Positions 19,101 to 26,623 of a stretch of 64,000 bases of DNA are shown piece after piece. The stretch's first letter is position 1. Each line of letters opens with the position of its first letter. The notes under the pieces were generated by a model. That model had not been told where the DNA came from and did not search any database. It was given only the letters and a program-made list of their open reading frames with translations. A program made the translations under genes and the position numbers. Source of the stretch: Actinomycetospora chiangmaiensis DSM 45062 (GTDB lineage: Bacteria; Actinomycetota; Actinomycetes; Mycobacteriales; Pseudonocardiaceae); NCBI RefSeq assembly GCF_000379625.1, contig NZ_KB903217.1, positions 265,816-329,815 of the forward strand. The letters run 5' to 3'.

Positions 19101-20368
19101 AGAAGGCGGCCGTCGGGGGTCGGGCCCGCCTGGTCGACGCGCTCGAGGTGCCCGGTCTGTTGGCCGCGGCGGAGCGGCCGGACGACGAGGCCGCTGCGAC
19201 CGGACGAACGGGCCGTTCATCACCCTCGATCGTGACCAACGGCCCTGTCGTGTCGGACAGCGAGGCGGAGGACGGCGGCACCGACTGGTCCGAGGAGCCG
19301 ATCCCGGTCACCCCGGACTCCGTCGAGGGCGCGGCGGAGCTGGTCGACGTGCTGCGCGCCCGGCTCGCGGCGCCCCGCCGTCAGGTCACCGAGGACGCCC
19401 TGGAGAAGGCGCTGCGGGAGACCCGGGACCACCTGGCGTCGGGGTGGGACATCGAGTCCCGGCGCGGCGCCGACGGCACCCCGCTCGCCGTGCACGTCAC
19501 CGGCCCGACCCGCGCGGTGCTGGCGCAGATGGTGCACCGCGTCGCGGTCCAACGGCGGCGCGCGACGAGCCTGCTGTCGGCCCAGCAGGACCAGGCGCTG
19601 CGCAACCTGCTGCACGGCCGGATCGCCCGGGAGGTCGCGGACGCGCTGTTCGCGGCCGGCGAGCTCGTGGACCGGATGAACCGGATCCTGCGCGGCGTCA
19701 CCTCCAGCCAGGGCATCGGCGTGCGGCTGCAGTGGCGCCCGCGCGGGGACCTGGAGAGCGAGACGGCCACCGCCCTGGTGCTGCTCGGCAAGCACCCCGA
19801 CCTGCGCTCGCCGGAGGAGGACGACCAGGTCCGGGAGGCGGTGAAGAGCCTCGTCGAGCAGGCGCGGACGGCCGACCCGGAGGCGTCGTACCGGTCGGTG
19901 ATCGGCGACGTCCTGGACTACCGGACGTGGCACGAGATGCGGATCTACCTGCGGCGGCCGGGGCGCAACGACGAGCTCCTCACCCGGCGGACGACGCTCA
20001 GCGAGGGCGAGAAGAAGCTGGTCACCGTGCTGCCGATGGCCAGTGCGGCCGCCGCCAGCGCCGCCGCGCACGACCCGCACGGCGTCGGCGCGCCGCGGCT
20101 GGTGCTGCTCGACGACGCGTTCGCGAAGGTCTCGGAGGACAACCACGCGAAGCTGTTCGGGCTGCTCGTCGACCTCGACGTGGACTTCGTGGTCACCTCG
20201 GAGCGGCTCTGGGGGACGCACCCGAGCGTCCCCGAGCTCGCGATCACCGAGGTGCTGCGGGACCCGGAGCTGCGCGCGATCGCCCTGGTGCACTACCGCT
20301 GGAACGGGTCCGAGCTGTCGGTGGGAGACGCGGCGGAGCGGAGCTCGATCCTGGGCAGGGGCGCATGA
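16175..20368 (+). CDS. jetC: JetC-like SMC ATPase of a Wadjet-type system (TIGR02680 family)
   Basis: About 1,397 residues. It has an SMC/Rad50-type split ATPase: Walker A GVNGSGKS (residues 36-43), a central Ala/Glu/Arg-rich coiled coil of about 1,000 residues with a hinge-like domain near 600-720, then the signature TLSEGEKKL (about 1,272) and Walker B LVLLDDAF (about 1,309). In Wadjet systems JetC extrudes DNA loops with JetA (kleisin) and JetB (KITE), and JetD cuts the recognised plasmid. Start GTG 16175 is chosen because the conserved N-terminus follows at once; the open frame reaches 16061. Oddities: residues about 1,010-1,026 are encoded by repeat family D, and the last 15 residues (VGDAAERSS...) by a degenerate repeat family C. 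JetA follows with an ATGA overlap. Confidence 0.92.
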   Translation: MVSPARWQPSRAGILNVYQYQDEVLEFGGGRLLLRGVNGSGKSTAMNMLLPFLLEADVRKIDAAGEQRGVLRSWMLSDNDDTQRTGYLWIEFVRDGEYRTVGCGIRANRSTDRVTTWWFSTDRRARLDFRLTEADVPFSVDALRAELGVRGQVFTSTAEYRAEIARRFFGGTDPTAYFRLLHQVRNPRVGDRIDTDLPRTLREALPPVPEDAVNDAAQPLEDLEDHRRNVTDLAATATALDGVVEVYTDYARRVLMTAVEAAASAVDAARTAGRRVERDRAGAQRAGTVRDEAVRVVGELADEHARATSERQGLVSLPEYSAHADLVRRRDELARADEAAGTLDGVRTRALARVTTATAGATAAKGQVESDLAGIAEHLRGVTTAARTASAPVRLPDPPALATEPQDDAASGTAVDVPEDDLDPVDDLPVALVAVGDGLRAHRTTVRELRERAAAADRETAAADRADTEAAEAGERAAEAAEQADVARRAARVAADEHAAAVGSWHERLVAHVAAVPAAEPDGAAGWLALRAGPDDAEASDDLRARAESLVGAVRRVADEASGALAAARSRATARVGEADDELTALRAEHARVEAAGELPLPREPWRTDTGVGDAALFASLVDFADDLDAAGRAGLEAALEASGLLAARVDADGHVLGADGELFLTTGVAAAGAGPRLVPVDTGTVPVDVVAGVLAALGTTPGDALWVGEDGSFGAGPLRGRHTKPAAEYVGAGAREQARARRLAELAALVADAEARLAAARAVAAALDEHADGLRRLVRELPGTRTVDDAVVAATGAARYAQEAQGRAAERTAAAAETRRRADDLVARLQQQAAETGLSTDPGRLEGLLEAVTDAERALAAVDSAVERTRRSVRSWREAIAGWDREVADLAAAVADHRGAAGHAAAVRTELETAESALGEEPAKVAARVSELDTHLRETAARLDAAREEQTGATVAVREAELRVEAARETLVEREKAAVGGRARLVDALEVPGLLAAAERPDDEAAATGRTGRSSPSIVTNGPVVSDSEAEDGGTDWSEEPIPVTPDSVEGAAELVDVLRARLAAPRRQVTEDALEKALRETRDHLASGWDIESRRGADGTPLAVHVTGPTRAVLAQMVHRVAVQRRRATSLLSAQQDQALRNLLHGRIAREVADALFAAGELVDRMNRILRGVTSSQGIGVRLQWRPRGDLESETATALVLLGKHPDLRSPEEDDQVREAVKSLVEQARTADPEASYRSVIGDVLDYRTWHEMRIYLRRPGRNDELLTRRTTLSEGEKKLVTVLPMASAAAASAAAHDPHGVGAPRLVLLDDAFAKVSEDNHAKLFGLLVDLDVDFVVTSERLWGTHPSVPELAITEVLRDPELRAIALVHYRWNGSELSVGDAAERSSILGRGA
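19204..19251. repeat. Repeat family D copy inside jetC
   Basis: 48 bp with arms ACGAACGGGCCG (19204-19215) and CGGCCCTGTCGT (19240-19251) around a 24-base middle. The copy at 21880-21927 has the same length and the same left arm. It adds 16 codons in frame (TGRSSPSIVTNGPVV region) to the coiled-coil part of JetC, just before a Glu/Asp-rich linker. Confidence 0.75.
20323..20358 (+). repeat. Degenerate single copy of repeat family C at the 3' end of jetC
   Basis: GGGAGACGCGGCGGAGCGGA and GCTCGATCC match the 36-bp units at 49589-49768 at about five sixths of positions. It is read in the same frame (GDAAERSS versus GDAAQRSS) and ends 10 bp before the stop codon. Confidence 0.6.
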
Positions 20369-21865
20369 GTTCGACGATCCGGCCGGTCGTCTTCTCCTAC
20401 GTCACCGAGTCGCCGGACTACCGCTGGATCCTCGGGGTGTTCGCGGGGGACCTTCTTCGCGGAGCTGACGCCGGGGGAGGTCACCGCGCGGCTCGCGGAG
20501 ACCGGGCACGAGCTGGACGAGCCCACCGTCAAGATCCGGCTCGACCAGCTGCGGGTGTGGGGCAACCTCGAGGTGTCGGCGTCGGTCGGGCAGGTCGGCA
20601 CGGTCGAGGACTACTACCGTCGCCGCGACCGCTACCTGATCACCCGCGTCGGGCAGGAGGTGCACGACCTCGTCGAGGGCGTCCTCGCGCAGGTCGACGA
20701 CGTGCGCGACGTGTCGCTCGGCCGGCTCGACCAGCTGCGCACCGCCCTGGAGGAGCTGGGCAGGCTCGACGCGGCGACCGCCCCGCCGGACCGGCTCGCC
20801 GCGGCCGTGCGGGCGGTGTTCGACCCGCACGTGGCGTTCTCCGCCGAGATCACCCAGTTCTTCGCCGCCATCAACCAGTGGCAGTCCCGCTTCGACCTCG
20901 ACGAGGACGAGTTCGCCTTCTTCTCCGAGGTGCTGGTCGGCTACGTCGGCGAGCGGCTGGAGACCCTGCACCGCGCGGCCCGCCCGATCGCCGTCCTGCT
21001 CGGCGAGCTCGCACCCGTCGTCGGGACCCTGGTGGAGCGCGCGGCGGACGGCCTCGCGGCCCGGGTGGCCGCCGCCGGCCTGTCGACCGTCCGGGTGCGC
21101 CGCGCGCCCGGAGCGGCCGTCGCCGACTGGGAGAACCTGGCGTCGTGGTTCGTCTCGACGTCGGGCCGCCCGAGCCGCGTCCAGACGCTGGAGCGGGACG
21201 CGGTCGACGCCGTCCGGACCCTCACCCAGAACCTCACGCGGCTCTCCCGCACCGGGACGGCGGGGTCGTCGCGGCGGGTGGACTTCCTGCGGCTCGCGGG
21301 GTTCTTCGCGCACGCCCCGGCGCCGCGGGCGCACGAGCTCGCCGCGGCGGCGTTCGGGCTCTACGGCGCGCGCCACCTCGGCGGCGCCGGCGGCGACGAC
21401 ACCGACCCGGTGGACGCCGCCGTGTCGTGGTGGGACGCGCCGGTCGCGACGATCCCGGTGTCACTGCGCGAGCGGGGGGACACGACGAGCCGCGGTCGCA
21501 CCTCGCGGGTGCAGGACCGCACGCAGGAGCGGCGGCACCTGCTCGCCCGGAAGGCGGAGGTCGAGAAGCGGGCCGCGGCGGCCCGGGCGGAGCTGCTCGA
21601 GGTGGGCGCCGCCGGGTTCACCGCCCGGCTCTCCGAGCCCGCGCTGCGGGAACTGCAGAAGGTGCTCACCCGCGCCGTCGCGGACCTCGGCCCGGCCTCG
21701 GCGTCGGGCAGGGGCGAGCGGAGCGACGGGGAGGTGGGGAGCATCGTCCTGGACGGCGTGCGCTGCGAGGTCCGCCGTGCCCCCGGTACGACGACGAGCG
21801 TGCCCACCCATGCGGGCGCGCTCCGCGTCGAGGGGCTGGCCCTGACGGTGGAGGCGGCGCCATGA
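20365..21865 (+). pseudogene. jetA: JetA-like kleisin of a Wadjet-type system (TIGR02677 family), frameshifted
   Basis: The ATG (20365) overlaps the jetC stop. The first frame reads MSSTIRPVVFSYVTESPDYR and WILGVF, then leaves the family sequence; the rest, from FFAELTPGEVTARL through VWGNLEVSASVG and VEDYYRRRDRYLITR to the end, is in the next frame. Dropping one G from the run at 20445-20449 restores a 499-residue protein with ...FAGTFFAELTPGE. JetA is the kleisin-like subunit that bridges the JetC heads. As written the product is truncated, unless ribosomes slip at the G run, translation restarts (an alternative GTG at 20555), or the extra G is a sequencing error. The C-terminal Arg/Glu-rich helical region (RTQERRHLLARKAEVEKR) is intact. 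Next gene jetB. Confidence 0.85.
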
Positions 21866-21950
21866 GGGGCCGCATCCGTACGAACGGGCCGCTCAGCACG
21901 GTCGTCCGTGACGCCCGGCCCGTTCGTCCCGGTGGAGGCGGCGCCGTGAG
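21846..21950. repeat. Repeat family D copy flanked by 21-bp direct repeats
   Basis: The direct repeats CGGTGGAGGCGGCGCCRTGA at 21846-21866 and 21930-21950 differ at one base and lie 84 bp apart. Between them is a family D palindrome (21880-21927) with perfect 12-bp arms ACGAACGGGCCG and CGGCCCGTTCGT around 24 bases. The first direct repeat holds the jetA stop (ATGA). The pattern fits a duplication made on insertion, or a local tandem duplication. Confidence 0.7.
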
Positions 21951-22019
21951 CTCGTCCTCGGTGAACGAACGCAGCAGCTGTGCGCGCGGACGTGCCGCTC
22001 CTTCGGAACGGGTGGCCCC

Positions 22020-23180
22020 GTGAGCGCTCCCACGACCGACCCGCAGCGCGACGGCGAGCTCGTCGCGGCCACGCGGGCCCTGCTCGCCCGGCCGTGGCGC
22101 ACCACGGAGACGGACCCGGACCTCGTCGCGTCGATCCGCCGTCATGCCGACGCGCTCGACGCGTGGTTCACGCAGGAGCTGAACTACCGGCTGGTGGTCA
22201 CGGCGGACACCGCCCGGTTGGTGAAGACCGGGCACGTGCCCGCCGACCGGCCGCTGCGGACGGTCTCCGCGTCGCCCCGGCCGTTCACCTCCGCCGAGTA
22301 CACGGCGTTGGCGCTGGTGCTGGCGGCGACGACGTCGGGTCCGGACCGCACGAGCCTGCGCGACCTGGTCAACGCGGTGCACTCCGCGGCGGCCGAGGCG
22401 GGGGTCGTGCTGGACACCGACGCGGCGTCGCGGCGGGCGCTCGTGACGGCGCTGCGCTGGCTGATCGCGCAGGGGATGCTCCGCGAGCTGGACCGCGGCG
22501 TGGCCCTGTACGAGCACGACGCGGACGCCGACGCGCTGCTCGAGGTGCGGCAGGACCGGATGGCGCTGCTGCCGACCGGCGCGGTGGTGGGCGCGGAGAC
22601 ACCCGACGAGCTGGTCGAGCGGGCCCGGGAACGCGGGTCGGCGGCCACGGCCGCGCGTCGACGGCTGGTGGAGGACCCGGTGGTGCTCGCGTCCGATCTC
22701 GACCCCGCGCGCTTCGCGGAACTGCGTCGCCGGGCCGGCGACGAGGGGCGGCGGATCGAGGCCCGGACCGGGCTCGTGCTCGAGGCGCGGGCCGAGGGGT
22801 TCGCGGCCCTCGACGTCGACGGCGGGTGCTCCGACGTCGCCTTCCCGACCGGCGGGACCCTGCCCCATGCGGCGTTGCTGCTGGTCAGCGAGCTGGTCTA
22901 CCAGTTCCGGCCGGCGGACGACCCGGACGCGATCCCGTGGGCGTCGGTGCGCGAGGTGCTCGACGAGCTGGTCGCGGAGCACGGTCGGTACTGGTCGAAG
23001 GCGGCGCTCGCCGACCGCGACCGGTTCGCCGCCGACGTGCTCGCGCTGCTCGTCTCGATGCGCCTCGTCGCCGTGGCGGACGACGGCGCGGTGCGCGTGC
23101 TCCCCCCGGCGGCCCGGTACACCCCGGAGGTCACCGTCGTCGAGGGCGAGGACGTCGAGGAACAGCCGACGCTGCTGTAG
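22020..23180 (+). CDS. jetB: JetB-like KITE subunit of a Wadjet-type system (TIGR02678 family)
   Basis: 386 residues, cytosolic, rich in helix-turn-helix-like folds. Recognisable family stretches are RALLARPWRTTETDPDLVAS, ELNYRLVVTADTARLVK, SAEYTALALVLAATTSGP and a late FRPADDPDAIPWASVREVL with an LVSMRLVAVADDGAVRVLPPA wing. KITE proteins bind the kleisin and DNA in SMC-like complexes. The GTG start (22020) follows jetA by about 155 bp, much more than elsewhere in the operon, because the direct repeats and the family D element lie in the gap. No TIGR02679 (JetD nuclease) gene follows; the next item is a family B repeat and a small TPR-like gene. Confidence 0.9.
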   Translation: MSAPTTDPQRDGELVAATRALLARPWRTTETDPDLVASIRRHADALDAWFTQELNYRLVVTADTARLVKTGHVPADRPLRTVSASPRPFTSAEYTALALVLAATTSGPDRTSLRDLVNAVHSAAAEAGVVLDTDAASRRALVTALRWLIAQGMLRELDRGVALYEHDADADALLEVRQDRMALLPTGAVVGAETPDELVERARERGSAATAARRRLVEDPVVLASDLDPARFAELRRRAGDEGRRIEARTGLVLEARAEGFAALDVDGGCSDVAFPTGGTLPHAALLLVSELVYQFRPADDPDAIPWASVREVLDELVAEHGRYWSKAALADRDRFAADVLALLVSMRLVAVADDGAVRVLPPAARYTPEVTVVEGEDVEEQPTLL

Positions 23181-23187
23181 TCCCTCC

Positions 23188-23237
23188 GTGGCAGCGAAGC
23201 GTCGTTGCTGTCATCCAGTGGCAGGAAAGCCACATCG
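23188..23237 (+). repeat. Repeat family B copy
   Basis: GTGGCAGCGAAGCGTCGTTG then CTGTCATCCAGTGGCAGGAA and AGCCACATCG. It begins 8 bp after the jetB stop and ends 39 bp before the ATG of the next gene. The core TGGCAGCGA...TTGCTGTCA can form a 7-of-9 stem. Confidence 0.8.
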
Positions 23238-23276
23238 TCGCCGTGGCTGTCGGGGGGTCGCCCTACCGTGCCGGAC

Positions 23277-23708
23277 ATGGACGTGATGGCACGGATCGCG
23301 GCAGCGGTCGAGCTCGGCCATGCCGGTGCCGTCGAGGAGGCCCGGCAGCAGTTGGTCGCGCTGTGGGCGGAGCCGGTGGTGCAGGCCGATCCGTTCCACC
23401 GGTGCGCGCTCGCCCACCATGCGGCCGATCTCGAGCCGGAGGTGGCCGACGAGCTCCGGTGGGACGTCCGGGCCCTGGCCGCGGCCGACGAGGTCGCGCG
23501 GGAGCGGGACACGCCGACCGACGTCGCGGCGTTCTACCCGTCGCTGCACCTCAATCTCGGCGATGCGTACCGGCGTGCCGAGGACCTCCCGGCTGCCCGC
23601 GAGCATCTCGCGCGGGCGCGGTCGTGCATCGACGTCCTTCCCGACGACGGGTACGGGCGGCTGATCCGAGGCGGGATCGACCGGCTCGCCGAGCGGCTGG
23701 GCGCGTGA
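23277..23708 (+). CDS. Small TPR-like protein, unknown role
   Basis: 143 residues, all helical. LHLNLGDAYRRAEDLPAAREHLARARSCID near the C-terminus has the spacing of a tetratricopeptide repeat, and the N-terminal VELGHAGAVEEARQQLVALW is a second weak repeat. Such proteins are common in actinobacteria as unnamed binding proteins. It does not look like the missing JetD: it is too small and has no TOPRIM acidic motif. A copy of the 14-bp motif is at 23639-23652. The start at 23277 is preferred over upstream in-frame codons inside repeat B. Confidence 0.75.
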   Translation: MDVMARIAAAVELGHAGAVEEARQQLVALWAEPVVQADPFHRCALAHHAADLEPEVADELRWDVRALAAADEVARERDTPTDVAAFYPSLHLNLGDAYRRAEDLPAAREHLARARSCIDVLPDDGYGRLIRGGIDRLAERLGA

Positions 23709-23761
23709 CGGGCGGCCGCGGTCCAGGTCGCGGGCTTTCGTGAGGGGAGGAATCGAGCGCT

Positions 23762-24526
23762 CTAGTGGCGCGAGGGTTCCCCTCGGGTGGCGAGCCCCGT
23801 CGGCTCGCCCCGCAGCTCCCGGGCCAGCAACGTGGCGGCGGCCGCGCCGACCGGCACCGCCACGATGCCGACCAGCGGGATCAGGCACAGCAGGTAGGTC
23901 GGCACCCCGACGGCCCAGGCGAGCAGCCGACGGGAGCGCACCAGCCGGCGTCGGGAGCCGAACCCCAGCCCCCGCCGCTCCAACGCCGGCGCGGTCAGCT
24001 CCAGCACCAGCAGCCGGCCGCCCACCAGTGCCGCGACCACCGGCACCGCCGTCTGCCCCACGACCGGCACGAACCCGGCCACGAACAGCGGGATCGCCAC
24101 CAGCACCGACAGCCCCACGAGCAGCACCCCGTCGCGGACCGAGGCGAACCAGGACCGCCGCGGCCCCGCCGGGACCGACCCGACCGTGTCGTCGACGATC
24201 TCGGACAGCTTCTCGTAGAACGGCCCGCCGATCGCGAGCGTCACCGCCACGAACGTCAGCACCGCCACGAGGGCCACGGCGGCCACGAGCGCGATCCCGA
24301 CGACGACCTCGGCCGCCTCGCGGGCGCCGGGCGACCAGTCGGCGGCGAACGGCGTGAGCAGCCCGACGAGATCGTCCAGGGACCACCCCAGGGCCACGAG
24401 GGCGACGAGGTAGAGCAGGGCCGTCACCGCCGCGGGCAGGGCTCCGAGGCGCAGCAGGCGCGGCGAGCGCAGCACCGTCGCCGCGCCGCGCGCGTAGAGC
24501 CGGAGACCGAGCAGCAGGTCGGACAC
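23762..24526 (-). CDS. EI24-domain membrane protein, CysZ-like
   Basis: 254 residues with four to six membrane helices. The features of the EI24/CysZ family are visible: an N-terminal LGLRLYARGAATVLRSPRLL, the helix ALPAAVTALLYLVALVAL, FVAVTLAIGGPFYEKLSEIVDD, and a C-terminal helix pair with YLLCLIPLVGIVAVPVGAAAATLLA. CysZ is a sulfate channel in proteobacteria, but the actinobacterial EI24 members are not proven to carry sulfate, so transport of sulfate is only a possibility. It diverges from the BtuF-like gene by about 50 bp. No sulfur gene is nearby. Confidence 0.85.
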   Translation of the reverse strand: MSDLLLGLRLYARGAATVLRSPRLLRLGALPAAVTALLYLVALVALGWSLDDLVGLLTPFAADWSPGAREAAEVVVGIALVAAVALVAVLTFVAVTLAIGGPFYEKLSEIVDDTVGSVPAGPRRSWFASVRDGVLLVGLSVLVAIPLFVAGFVPVVGQTAVPVVAALVGGRLLVLELTAPALERRGLGFGSRRRLVRSRRLLAWAVGVPTYLLCLIPLVGIVAVPVGAAAATLLARELRGEPTGLATRGEPSRH

Positions 24527-24576
24527 GTCCGGATCGTCCCATCCGCCGGGCGCCCGGTGGGCCTAGCCTCGGGCCC

Positions 24577-25470
24577 ATGCGGATCGCCTCGCTGCTGCCC
24601 GCCACCACCGAGATCGTGGCCGCCCTCGGGCGGGCCGACGACCTCGTCGCGATCACCTTCGAGTGCGACCACCCGCCCGGCCTCGCCGCACCCGTCGTCG
24701 TGCGGTCCGCGCTGGAGCCGGGGATGACCCCCGCCGCGATCGACCGGACGGTGCGCGAGCGGGCGGCGGCCGGTCTACCGATGTACGACCTCGACCGCGA
24801 GGCGCTCCGGGCGGCCGCGCCCGACGTCGTCCTCACCCAGGACCTGTGCGGGGTCTGCGCCCTGCCCGGCCACACCGTCGCGGCGGCGCTCGCCGAGATC
24901 GGTCTGCCCGACGTCGCCGTCCACTCCTTCGACCCGCTCACCCTCGACGAGGTCCTCGACGGCATCGCCGACCTCGCCGTCGCGATCGGTGCCGACGCCG
25001 AGCCCGTGCTCTCCGACCTGCGTCGACGGCTCGCCGTGCTCGACGCCGCGCTCGCCGACGTGGACCGCCCCCGCACCCTCGTCCTGGAGTGGACCGACCC
25101 GCCGTTCCTGCCCGGGCACTGGGTCCCCGAGCTCGTCCGTCGCGCGGGGGCCTGCCCGACGGCGGGTGCGGACGGCGGGCGCAGCCGCGCGGTGGCGTGG
25201 GAGGAGCTGGAGTCCCCGGACGCGGTCGTCGTCACCCCGTGCGGCTACGACCTCGACGGGGCCGTGGCGCAGGCCGGGCCGATCGTGGAGCGGCTCCCGG
25301 ACGTGCCGGTCATCGCGATCGACTCGGCGGCGTACGTGGTGCGCGCCGGGCCGCGACTGGTCGACGGCATCGAGGCGCTCGCGCACGCCCTGCACCCGGA
25401 TGCGGTGCCGGCGCCGGACGAGGTGCGCTGCGCGCACGTGAGCAGAAAGTGGGGCTATAGCCCCACTTAG
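24577..25470 (+). CDS. BtuF-like cobalamin/metal-chelate binding protein, cytosolic type
   Basis: 297 residues of the periplasmic-binding class III fold (MRIASLLPATTEIVAALG start, PDVVLTQDLCGVCALP, VHSFDPLTLDEVLDGIADLA, AIDSAAYVVRAGPRLVDG). It has no signal peptide or lipobox, as is usual for a stand-alone actinobacterial subgroup annotated as cobalamin-binding; the binding role is inferred from family. The last about ten residues (VSRKWGYSPT) come from a repeat A hairpin (25438-25477) that supplies the stop codon, which suggests the original terminus was a little shorter or different. Confidence 0.82.
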   Translation: MRIASLLPATTEIVAALGRADDLVAITFECDHPPGLAAPVVVRSALEPGMTPAAIDRTVRERAAAGLPMYDLDREALRAAAPDVVLTQDLCGVCALPGHTVAAALAEIGLPDVAVHSFDPLTLDEVLDGIADLAVAIGADAEPVLSDLRRRLAVLDAALADVDRPRTLVLEWTDPPFLPGHWVPELVRRAGACPTAGADGGRSRAVAWEELESPDAVVVTPCGYDLDGAVAQAGPIVERLPDVPVIAIDSAAYVVRAGPRLVDGIEALAHALHPDAVPAPDEVRCAHVSRKWGYSPT

Positions 25471-25477
25471 TGCTCAC
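25438..25477. terminator. Repeat family A hairpin shared by two convergent genes
   Basis: GTGAGCAGAAAGTGGGGC (25438-25455) pairs with GCCCCACTTAGTGCTCAC (25460-25477) at 16 of 18 positions around a 4-base TATA loop. The TAG stop of the BtuF-like gene and the TGA of soxR both lie within it. Compared with the copies at 2703 and 42839, the outer bases (GTGAGCA/TGCTCAC) are the same but the inner stem differs. A short palindrome GTGCGCTGCGCGCAC (25423-25437) abuts it. Confidence 0.75.
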
Positions 25478-25917
25478 ATGCGGAGCACCCGTGGCCCCGG
25501 ACCCGCCGCCCCCATCGTGTCGCCCGGGTTCACCAGCTGGCAGCGGTCGAGGGACAGGCAGCCGCACCCGATGCAGCCGGCGAAGTCGTCCCGGAGCTGC
25601 TCGAGCCGCCGGATGCGCTCGTCGAGCTCGGCGCGCCACGAGGCGGAGAGCCGCTCCCAGTCGGCGCGGGTCGGGGTCCGCGAGTCGGGCAGCTCGTCGA
25701 GCGCGGCCCGGACCTCGGCGAGCGGGACGCCGACGCGCTGCGCGATCCGGATGAACGCGATACGCCGCAGGACGTCGCGGCGGAACCGGCGCTGGTTGCC
25801 GGCGGTGCGGCGGCTCGAGATCAGGCCCTCGCGCTCGTAGAAGTGCAGGGCGGAGACGGCGACCCCGCTGCGCTGCGCGACCTCCCCGACGGACAGCTCG
25901 CCGTGGCCTGGCGTCAT
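25474..25917 (-). CDS. soxR: SoxR, redox-sensing MerR-family activator
   Basis: 147 residues. A MerR-type winged helix-turn-helix opens the protein (LSVGEVAQRSGVAVSALHFY), followed by a dimerisation helix and the [2Fe-2S] cysteine cluster CIGCGCLSLDRC (four cysteines, family spacing) near residues 110-125. SoxR senses redox-cycling compounds. In actinomycetes SoxR usually controls monooxygenase, reductase or efflux genes rather than SoxS; none is adjacent here, so the targets are elsewhere. A dyad CCTTGAC-N10-GTCGAGG is 16 bp upstream of its start and may be its own operator. Confidence 0.95.
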   Translation of the reverse strand: MTPGHGELSVGEVAQRSGVAVSALHFYEREGLISSRRTAGNQRRFRRDVLRRIAFIRIAQRVGVPLAEVRAALDELPDSRTPTRADWERLSASWRAELDERIRRLEQLRDDFAGCIGCGCLSLDRCQLVNPGDTMGAAGPGPRVLRM

Positions 25918-25932
25918 GGTCCCGACGGTGGA

Positions 25933-25956
25933 CCTCGACGAAGGTGGCGGTCAAGG
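25933..25956 (-). promoter_or_regulatory. Possible SoxR operator/promoter
   Basis: On the minus strand CCTTGAC (25956-25950) and GTCGAGG (25939-25933) form a 6-of-7 dyad with a 10-base spacer, 16 bp before the soxR ATG. The rest of the 290-bp spacer to the next gene (25957-26208) shows nothing further I can name. Confidence 0.35.
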
Positions 25957-26208
25957 AATCCGGGCGGGGGACCGGACGCACCACACGTCCGGTCCCCCGA
26001 CCCGCCCCGGCCGGGGATGGCGGACCCCCCGGTCCCGCCCCCGGCCGGATCCGCCGCGTGACGGCGGATGTCCCCCGGGTGGTGGGCAGCGGCTCGCCCT
26101 GCGCCCACCGGAGACCCAACGGGCGGGGCGCCACCGGATCACGGTCCGCGACCCGATGTCGCCGGGACGGATGAACCGGACCGTCCGACCAACGTGTCCG
26201 CGCGTCGG

Positions 26209-26607
26209 TCAATCGTGTGCGGCGAGCAGGCGCACCGTGGCCAGCGCGACGTCCTCGGTGGTGGCGCCCGTCGCCGCGGCCCACTCCGACGCGGGCGCCG
26301 CCGTGCCGAGGGCGCCCGCGAGACCCGGTCCCGACGACGACGGCAGGTCGGCCAGGACGGCGTCGCACGCCGCGAGGATCTCGGTCCGACGGCGGGCGAG
26401 GTGCTCGGCGAGCACGCCCCGCAGCTCGGCGAGCGCCTCCTCCCGGCCGTCGGCGAGGTCGGCCGCGGCCCGGCGGAGCAGGGCCTGCAGGGTCGCCGCG
26501 GGGAGACCGCGCCCGGTGTCGGCGCGCTCCTCCGGCGCGGTCACCCCGCGCCTGGCGTCCCGCTTGCGCTGTTTGGCTGCACGGCGCTCGCGGTTCGACA
26601 GACCCAT
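26209..26607 (-). CDS. Small conserved hypothetical protein, next to DUF2786 gene
   Basis: 132 residues. The N-terminus is strongly basic (NRERRAAKQRKRDARR) and could contact nucleic acid; the rest is helical and Ala/Leu/Glu-rich, with ATGATTEDVALATVRLLAA at the end. It lies 16 bp after the DUF2786 gene, on the same strand, so the two form an operon. I do not recognise a named family. Confidence 0.65.
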   Translation of the reverse strand: MGLSNRERRAAKQRKRDARRGVTAPEERADTGRGLPAATLQALLRRAAADLADGREEALAELRGVLAEHLARRRTEILAACDAVLADLPSSSGPGLAGALGTAAPASEWAAATGATTEDVALATVRLLAAHD

Positions 26608-26623
26608 GCGCCGATGGTGGCAG

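Noticed and set aside
23277-23708. Candidate for the missing JetD
   Set aside because: 143-residue TPR-like protein with no TOPRIM acidic residues; JetD proteins are about 400 residues.
25918-26208. Small gene in the 290-bp spacer after soxR
   Set aside because: The short frames there have no ribosome site and only Pro/Arg/Gly-rich translations.
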